NCBI GenBank assembly: GCA_001275005.1 | Contig: JWZX01001569.1 | Location: 1 to 26,600, forward strand | Reading direction: 5' to 3' | Source of the DNA: Chrysochromulina tobinii | Taxonomy: Eukaryota; Haptophyta; Prymnesiales; Chrysochromulinaceae | Length of the DNA stretch: 26,600 bases | Shown here: positions 16,757 through 23,112 of the stretch, piece by piece | Numbering within the stretch: the stretch's first letter is position 1 | Layout: each line of letters starts with the position of its first letter | The notes under the pieces: model-generated | What the model saw: only the letters and a program-made list of their open reading frames with translations | The model's database searches: none | Told to the model about the DNA's origin: nothing | Translations under genes and position numbers: made by a program

Positions 16757-19030
16757 ATGTGTGATGTTTTAGACGCACGCACGCACACGCGCTGTGTGAC
16801 GCGCTTCTTGTTTTCGGCAGAAACATTTGCGAACGCCTTGGGCCATGCGACTGCCTCTCAGGTGGAAGAGATTGTAGAGTTCAAGGAGGCGTTCGACTCG
16901 TTGGTTCAGTCCGCTTGCGACATCGACGAAAAAGTCACACAGGCACACATTGACGAGCTCAACACCGACATCCTGCCAGAATTTGCGAGCGTGGGCGACC
17001 TTGAGGGCTACCAGGGTCGCATGTTGCTCTTCCTGCTTGAGCACGAAATCATCGGTTGTGTGAGGCTGGTGGGTCTCAAATCGAGGCCCGAGCTCAATGG
17101 ACGCTTTGGCAGGATTTGCGGTGAGCTGCAGCCGACCGATTCGCAGATGCAAGCGCGCAGCCGCTGGCCCATTGAGGTCGACTTCAACGACCCAACAAAG
17201 CAGCCGACATTCCTCAAGCTCAAGACCGCAAATCTGCGCCCAATGAGCATGTCCGAAAAGCTCTCCTCCGCAGCCGCGTTCCTCCGGCGAAGGACTTTGC
17301 CGGACGAGCCTCACAGGAGGGCAGTTGCGGAGAAGGTCAGCAACACGATAGCGGCCATGAGCATCGCCGCCGATGCCTGCACTGACCCGATGGCGGCAAG
17401 GAGCAACGCCGCCGCTGCCTTAGAGATGGTCGCGTCAGCTATGCCGCCGCCCTTCCCTGTGCATGCACGAGTGCTCATCCATGGCCTGCAGAGCCGACCA
17501 AGCCTCAACGGGTCGGAAGCGTGCGTCCTCGGCTGGCACGCTGACAAGGGTCGCCTCTCCATTCGGATCGTGGGCGGCGCGTGCCACGGCGAGAAGGTGC
17601 TGGTTCGCAGCGCCAGCCTCGCGCGCGCGCCGCCGCCCTTCGAAATGGCGCCGATGCACGACATCCTATGCCTCATGCTCGGCCACCTCGGCACGTGGAC
17701 CGATGCCGCACGGGCGGCGGCAGTGCATCCAACGTGGCGACGGGCGCTCAAGGGCGGCGCCTGGCCTGCGCGTGCTGAGGCGAGGGTTCCTGAGCGCTGG
17801 CGAGATGTCCAGCGCTTTGGCTGCGATTGGGAGGAGTGGCGCCCGTTTGCGCGCCCAGCGCTCTGGTACAAGTCCCCACACACCTCCTCGCCACCGAGCT
17901 GGCTGTGGGCGCTTCAAGGGATGCCCGCCTATGAGCGCGCGCCCGAGGTGCTCATCTTGCTCGATGCTTTCGAGCGCGAGTGGCCAGGCGTGCTCGTCAC
18001 GCGCTGGCCCGGTGTGGCGCGCCGGCTGCAGTGGATGCGTGGGCTCGAGGACCCATCCCTCACCATCAATGACCTTCTTGGCACCATACCGCGACGGCGC
18101 CCCCAGCTGTCGGAGAGGGACCGGACAGCTGTCGCAAGCTGGGGGGCAGAGATGCCTTGGAACCCCGACAGTGAGTTCTGCCTTGGGAGACCGACGGGCA
18201 CGCTCAGCATGAACTTGTACCGCGACGGTGGCTGTCGCGTCGGTGGTGAGGCACAGGCCCCCGCGTGCCCTTTCAACCTGCCTGCGGACGTCGCGCTCTT
18301 CTTCGCACTGCTCCCGGAAGGCTATGGAGAGCAGGCGAGCGATGGTGCATCTCTCCATGCGTACTGTGGCTTCGAGTTCAGCATGGAGCCGTGGCATCAG
18401 TCGCGGCCAAGCTTGTCGACCCTTGGGCTGAGCGCGGAGACGGTCGCGTGGGCCATTGCATTCTGGGGATGCCGCCCTGAGAAGATGCTCGACGTCGCCG
18501 TGTGGGAAAAGGTCAACCAGGAAGACTACAGTTTTGATGAAGACGACGACAGCATCGATAAAGTCGATGTGTGGCACACAAAGGTGGTCCTCTCGGTGTG
18601 CTGCGACGAGGGCGCAGATGACAAGTACGGCAAGATCGTGGTGCTGGTGTATCAGCATGGAGACGACGACGACGATTTCCGTCTTACCATGAGGCACTTG
18701 TGGACGGACGTGTCCTTCATCGAGATGCATCGTCTCGTCCTTGAATCAGCACGATTGGCCATGAAACAGAAAGTGTGCGCGTCCGACGTGCGCAGAGCTG
18801 GCTCGGACTCCGTGGGCTCGGACGAGACCTCGAGATTAGCTGGCGGTGGCAAGTGGGACACCGTGTGGGCAGTCGAGCACGGCGCGGCTAATGTCCTGTT
18901 AGAGACGCTTCTCCGTCGCGAGGTCGAGCAACCGCCTTTTCCCGAAAAAGGCGACTACAAGACGTCGATGGACTCCTTTCTACGGCTGTACGGTATAGCG
19001 GAGGTTCCTGTCATGGTTCCTGTATCCTGA
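16757..19030 (+). CDS. F-box-like protein with two SH3-like 'GL.SRP.LNG' modules
   Basis: A single open exon gives 757 residues from ATG 16757. Residues ~101-160 (CVRLVGLKSRPELNGRFGRI ... FLKLKTANL) and ~238-289 (RVLIHGLQSRPSLNGSEACV ... KVLVRSASL) are two copies of a small beta-rich module with the pattern V-GL-SRP-LNG-...-RW/GR-V/I-...-L-..NL. This module is common in algal proteins, often next to MYND or F-box domains, and probably binds protein. Residues ~296-331 (MHDILCLMLGHLGTWTDAAR) resemble an F-box, which would link to Skp1-Cullin ubiquitin ligases; this is weak. The C-terminal half is Trp-rich with an acidic stretch DEDDDSIDKVD and DDDDD; I recognise no family there. It ends PVMVPVS, and this 3' end is at the edge of a duplicated segment. 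The gene converges on the minus-strand gene at 19711. Confidence 0.8.
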   Translation: MCDVLDARTHTRCVTRFLFSAETFANALGHATASQVEEIVEFKEAFDSLVQSACDIDEKVTQAHIDELNTDILPEFASVGDLEGYQGRMLLFLLEHEIIGCVRLVGLKSRPELNGRFGRICGELQPTDSQMQARSRWPIEVDFNDPTKQPTFLKLKTANLRPMSMSEKLSSAAAFLRRRTLPDEPHRRAVAEKVSNTIAAMSIAADACTDPMAARSNAAAALEMVASAMPPPFPVHARVLIHGLQSRPSLNGSEACVLGWHADKGRLSIRIVGGACHGEKVLVRSASLARAPPPFEMAPMHDILCLMLGHLGTWTDAARAAAVHPTWRRALKGGAWPARAEARVPERWRDVQRFGCDWEEWRPFARPALWYKSPHTSSPPSWLWALQGMPAYERAPEVLILLDAFEREWPGVLVTRWPGVARRLQWMRGLEDPSLTINDLLGTIPRRRPQLSERDRTAVASWGAEMPWNPDSEFCLGRPTGTLSMNLYRDGGCRVGGEAQAPACPFNLPADVALFFALLPEGYGEQASDGASLHAYCGFEFSMEPWHQSRPSLSTLGLSAETVAWAIAFWGCRPEKMLDVAVWEKVNQEDYSFDEDDDSIDKVDVWHTKVVLSVCCDEGADDKYGKIVVLVYQHGDDDDDFRLTMRHLWTDVSFIEMHRLVLESARLAMKQKVCASDVRRAGSDSVGSDETSRLAGGGKWDTVWAVEHGAANVLLETLLRREVEQPPFPEKGDYKTSMDSFLRLYGIAEVPVMVPVS

Positions 19031-19600
19031 GAGAACTGCTACGCACGCGATTTCGATTCTTTGCCGCCGAGCAAGCCGTATTGGCCGTCGCACCGTGTAC
19101 AGTATCGGCGTAAAACGCAGGAGCCGCGATTGTATGAGCGGCAGCGCCATCCAGAAATTGATTTCCTTAGATTTCCTTTTTCGTCCCGTCCCGGCAAGCA
19201 AGCGTGACAAGTCTCACATCCGGCAAACGGAAACGCGAAACGGCATTCACGGTTCTCACGTTCAGCAAACTAGACGATCTAGATGCAACTTTGTCCCCCC
19301 CACCCCATAGTCACCCACCTGTCGCGTGTCGGTCTGGCCGCGAGTGCTCCGCCTCCCTGCGCCGACACGGCGTCCGTATGATACGGGCGTAGAGCCGGGT
19401 CTCGACACATCTACATACTCCAACGCGGCGCAAGCAGGCACCATCTGCTCGACGCTGCAACGCGGCTGTAGGCGTCTCAGTCGTCGTCGTAGTACTCCTC
19501 GTCCTCCTCCTCGTCCTCCTCCTCGTCCTCCTCCTCGTCCTCCTCCTCGTCCTCCTCCTCGTCCTCCTCCCCATCACCGCCAAAGTCGTGATCCGCGCAC
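19011..19600. repeat. Segmental direct repeat, left copy
   Basis: The ~590-bp segment from tcatggttcctgtatcctga (19011) to about 19600 matches 22548-23112 in the same orientation. Near 19325-19480 identity is high over more than 150 bp with only scattered changes; the middle is more diverged. The copy includes the last codons of the plus-strand gene and a truncated minus-strand coding end (19477-19600). The offset is about 3.54 kb and the ankyrin/RING2-like gene lies between the copies. Confidence 0.9.
19477..19600 (-). pseudogene. Truncated 3' coding end of an F-box/ankyrin gene paralogue
   Basis: The minus strand reads DHDFGGDGEEDEEEDEE... and ends YYDDD with TGA at 19479-19477. The functional gene at 23019-26000 ends DHDFGGDGEEEMEEDDEEDE...YYDDD. 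Upstream of DHDFGG homology stops, so only the last ~38 codons are present. The GAG-GAG-GAC codon unit is expanded here to about five regular repeats. It could be read as an alternative last exon of the neighbouring ankyrin/RING2-like gene, but a duplication relic is simpler. Confidence 0.75.
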
Positions 19601-19710
19601 GAAAGTATAGAGCTCGGTCTTCGTCTTGATTCGCGGAGAACCGGCGATCAAGTCCGAGACTGTGCAGAGACGACACAGAAACATACACCGTCAGGATACT
19701 GTTCTAGAAC

Positions 19711-21945
19711 CTATTCGTCCTCCTCGACGTCGTCAATGATGATCGGGTTTCGCTCTGCGGCCTCGTTAGCGGCCTTGTTAAGAAGCTCTCGCGCCAGGAG
19801 CCGGCTCTCCTCGTCGTTCCGTCCGGGGCACTGAGGGCACGGTAGGCCGCCTGGGCACTCTCTACGACAATGATAGCAAAAGTGAAACCAGGACCTCCCA
19901 GTATGATCAGAACTGCGGCAGGTGATCGTGTTGCACCCTTTTGCGCTCACGTAGATGCCACATTTGCACGATGGGCAGTTGATGTCGCCGTTGAGAAAGT
20001 CTTCTTGCTTGATGGTTGGCGCCGCTGCGCGGCGAGCCGAGCTGCGCACGGGGCTGCCGTCCGCCGTCCGAGGCTCCAAAGCGCGCTTCGCACCTATCCT
20101 CTTCGGCGTGCCCACGGCCACGCTTGGGTCGACGCCTGGGTCAAGTCGGTTTGTAGCCTTCCGGATGCGGCGGAAGGGAAAACTCTCAACATCGACTGCC
20201 CCTGCCTGCAGGCGGGCGTTTCGCTCGGCGAGGGACGTTTCGCCCTCGAAAGCCACCTCGCCATCGCTGTCCAAAACGGTTCCCTCCACATCTTGCATGC
20301 CATCGCTGTCGATGCGCACACGGCACTTGCGCTTGTGGCGCAGGCGTGCACCGCTCGTGCCGGCCAGTGTCGGTGTGTCGTGCTCCTCGTACGCCTGGCA
20401 GTAGTGCCGTCGCGCCTCGTCGATCTCGTCAATTTCAGGCTTAACCTCAGTCTCATCTCGCTCGGGCGTGGCATCAGGCGCAACCTGCGGCGAGTTCACA
20501 GCCGGCGACGACTTTGCGGCCGGTGGCGACTTCATGGCCGGCGGCGGCATCGCCTCGTAGTCGCTGTCGTCATAGACCACGCTGTTTTCTAGATGTGAAC
20601 TCCCGCTTGAAAGCTCTGGCACAGTCTGGCGCTCACGCCACTTGATGTAGCGCGCATGACATGCGCGCATGACATCATAATTCTTCTGGACACCGAAGAG
20701 TATCTCGAGGAAGCGACGGCCCTGTATGGTCGTGACACGATTTTCCAAAAGCAGGTCAACTCTTCGTTCAGCTTGAGACTCGCTCTCGTTCAGCAGCAGC
20801 TCGGACTCGAGTTCTGCCTGTCCAAGCTCGGAAAGCATGAGCACTGCCTCGAGCGCTGCCTGTTCAATGCAGGGCGACGCCTGTTTGAGTGATTGCACCC
20901 ACTCTTTGTCATCTAAGCACTCCCACATGTCACACCACAACGAGTAGGACAAGGTTTTGTCGCTTTCGCATTTCAGCTGGACTGAGTTGCATCGAATCAA
21001 GGAATAGAATGGACAAAGATTGTCCTTAGCTCGTAACGTGGCATCTGCCCCGAGTTCCAGCAGCTTGGGAACCCATCTGTCAGCGTAGCAGGACGGCGGA
21101 CTCCTTCTCCATGGAACCCATTCCCGTGCAGAATCCGTAATCGCTTTTACAGCGATGTGCATAGCCGATCGTCCGAGATTATCCTTGACGTTCGGGTTTG
21201 TACTTTTAGAAGCCAAAAGCAAATCAACAATGTGCGCAGAACATCCACGATTCTGTAATTCTAACACTTTGATAGCCTCCGTCATGGCAGCCATCAAAGG
21301 CGTGCAGCCCTCCTCATCTTGCGCATTGACGTCTGCGTCCCCATTGAGCAAAAGCTTGATGACCTCGACATCTCTCAAACAAGACGGCTGACCCTGATCC
21401 TGGAAGACAGCTGCGTGCAGTGGAGTGTCACCATGCTCACCTCGATGATTCACGCCGCATCCAAGTTCTTCGACGAGGCACCGCACAGCTTCCAAATTGC
21501 CAGAGTAACATGCCATATGTAGACACGTGTTGCCGCGGTTATTTTTTCTGGCGTCAACATCATACACGGTTGACGCCAGCAGTCTCACCAGCTCGACTGG
21601 GGCAAGCGGATCGAAGCACGTGATATGAAGCGCCGTTGAGCCATCTTTGTCTCCTTTCGCAGACACACGGGCATGTTCTGCGCGGGCAGCCATGCTGCCC
21701 GCACGAACAAATCCACCATTCGATATTGCCACCCAATTCTCCACAGCCTCAGGTGGAATCTGCACGTATTCTTCTTGTCGCTCCGTGATGGCAACTAACA
21801 CATGTGAAGATGCATGCCAGAGATCGGTGTCACAAGGGTTCGGTTTCAGTCCTGCCATTCCAAGCACGGGCGGTTCGTCTTCTGCGCACCAGCGATAGAT
21901 TCGTCTGAATTTAATCGTGAAAGGCCATCTGCGTGCCCCGTTCAT
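19711..21945 (-). CDS. Ankyrin-repeat protein with RING2/IBR-like zinc domain and C-terminal SIM-like motif
   Basis: 744 residues from ATG 21945-21943 (MNGARRWPFTIKF) to TAG 19713-19711. Residues ~100-310 hold five or six ankyrin repeats (DGSTALHITCFD, RGNTCLHMACYSGN, HGDTPLHAAV, EEGCTPLMAAM, LGRSAMHIAV, LLELGADATLRAKDN). Residues ~400-640 are a charged, Pro/Ser-rich linker. Residues 657-706 form a Cys/His cluster: CPSC, GCNTITC, FHFCYHC, CPGG and CPQC. This matches the RING2 (Rcat) or IBR fold of RBR ubiquitin ligases; C671 in KGCN sits where RBR enzymes have the catalytic Cys. The protein ends ERNPIIIDDVEEDE, a textbook hydrophobic-acidic SUMO-interaction-type motif. By family it may be a ubiquitin-ligase-like factor recruited by ankyrin or SUMO contacts, but no RING1 domain is visible. 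Upstream the frame is open to a GTG at 22101; the first ATG was chosen. Confidence 0.85.
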   Translation of the reverse strand: MNGARRWPFTIKFRRIYRWCAEDEPPVLGMAGLKPNPCDTDLWHASSHVLVAITERQEEYVQIPPEAVENWVAISNGGFVRAGSMAARAEHARVSAKGDKDGSTALHITCFDPLAPVELVRLLASTVYDVDARKNNRGNTCLHMACYSGNLEAVRCLVEELGCGVNHRGEHGDTPLHAAVFQDQGQPSCLRDVEVIKLLLNGDADVNAQDEEGCTPLMAAMTEAIKVLELQNRGCSAHIVDLLLASKSTNPNVKDNLGRSAMHIAVKAITDSAREWVPWRRSPPSCYADRWVPKLLELGADATLRAKDNLCPFYSLIRCNSVQLKCESDKTLSYSLWCDMWECLDDKEWVQSLKQASPCIEQAALEAVLMLSELGQAELESELLLNESESQAERRVDLLLENRVTTIQGRRFLEILFGVQKNYDVMRACHARYIKWRERQTVPELSSGSSHLENSVVYDDSDYEAMPPPAMKSPPAAKSSPAVNSPQVAPDATPERDETEVKPEIDEIDEARRHYCQAYEEHDTPTLAGTSGARLRHKRKCRVRIDSDGMQDVEGTVLDSDGEVAFEGETSLAERNARLQAGAVDVESFPFRRIRKATNRLDPGVDPSVAVGTPKRIGAKRALEPRTADGSPVRSSARRAAAPTIKQEDFLNGDINCPSCKCGIYVSAKGCNTITCRSSDHTGRSWFHFCYHCRRECPGGLPCPQCPGRNDEESRLLARELLNKAANEAAERNPIIIDDVEEDE

Positions 21946-22547
21946 CGTGAAAGGCCTCCCAGCCCCCGACACGGCGACGTGATATCCAGATGGCCGTGAT
22001 CGCAGCCCGACCGCGACGACGACGAGTGCACCCGAACTTGGTTGCGTCGCCTTCGGTATACCCGGTTCAGTAAAAAGACACCGGGGGGAGCTGGGACACA
22101 CAGTACCCGGAACTGTACAGTCACGAGTTTTCCCGGCGACCCCGGTGTCTTTTTACCGGTACAGTACGAGGTTCGCGGTGCGTTGATGGGGAAAAGTGCT
22201 TGATGATTCATTCATCAACGCGAATTGTCGCGGTTGCACTAAGTGAAAGTGATCTCGAACACCAAGAATGCCTTCAAAGCGGTCCCTAAAGCTGTAACAG
22301 ATGTCATCCATTTCACACCTCAACAGCCCACGCCCCTCCTCAACACCTCCTGGATGCCCCTACAGTACCATCTTGGCTTCTAGTTCTAGATCTGCATGCC
22401 CTTACAGTCGCTGGAGCACCCCCGTCGCCATTACACCCCCGTCGACACCCCTGTCGCCCTTGCCTACAGTACCATGACGCATGAGGGAGGCTGTCATTCC
22501 AGTACAGTACTGTATACTCGGAAATCTAGAAGTAGAACTCGGAAATA
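21946..22547. other. Intergenic region with long inverted repeat
   Basis: Presumed promoter region of the ankyrin/RING2-like gene followed by unassigned sequence. It holds the 17-bp inverted repeat at 22070-22156 and several cagtac/gtac-containing short repeats (for example around 22110, 22365, 22467 and 22503-22515). A tcgtgaaaggcc repeat (near 21915 and 21944) spans the start of the gene. No other gene is visible. Confidence 0.5.
22070..22156. repeat. 17-bp perfect inverted repeat with 53-nt spacer
   Basis: gtaaaaagacaccgggg (22070-22086) is the exact reverse complement of ccccggtgtctttttac (22140-22156). The spacer contains cagtacccggaactgtac, itself partly palindromic. It could be a small MITE-like element or a cruciform, but I see no clear target-site duplication. 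Confidence 0.9.
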
Positions 22548-23112
22548 TCATGGTTCCTGTATCCTGAGAGGACCTGTGACGCACGGCCACGGGCACGCGA
22601 TTCCGAAATGAGCCGCGAGCGAGGTCGATCGCAACGTGTATCGGATAAGCGATGGGACGGCGATGCAGGGACCGCTCACGTGATCGCGGGGACGTTGTAT
22701 GTACGAGTAGTATGAGCAACCCGCGGTCCAGATTCATTTCCTTTATCATTCCCGTCCGCAAGCGTGACAAGCCTCTCAGGTCCGGCAAACGGCATCACGG
22801 GGTTGGCGGGTTCTCACGTTCACACTAGACGATCTATAGATCCAACTTTGCCACCCCCCCCCAGTCACCCAGTCGGTCTGGCCGCGAGTGCTCCGCCTCC
22901 CTGCGCCGACACGGCGTCCGCGTGATACGGGCGTAGAGCCGGGTCGACACATCTACACACTCCGACGCGGCGCAAGCAGGCACAATCTGCTCGACGCTGC
23001 AACGCGGCTGTAGGCGTCTCAGTCGTCGTCGTAGTACGGATACTCCTCGTCCTCCTCGTCGTCCTCCTCCATCTCCTCCTCCCCATCTCCGCCAAAATCG
23101 TGATCCGCCAAA
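22548..23112. repeat. Segmental direct repeat, right copy
   Basis: This copy matches 19011-19600 in the same orientation. It begins with tcatggttcctgtatcctga and runs through a region of near identity around 22870-23035 into the last codons of the minus-strand F-box/ankyrin gene (stop 23021-23019). It carries the intact version of the acidic gene end. Confidence 0.9.

Noticed and set aside
17666-18730. 354-codon minus-strand open frame
   Set aside because: Antisense to the 757-residue gene; no domain-like sequence, while the plus strand has two matching modules.
22396-22611. 71-codon plus-strand open frame between the segmental repeats
   Set aside because: No domain, signal or conserved pattern; crosses into the duplicated segment and is not preserved in the other copy.
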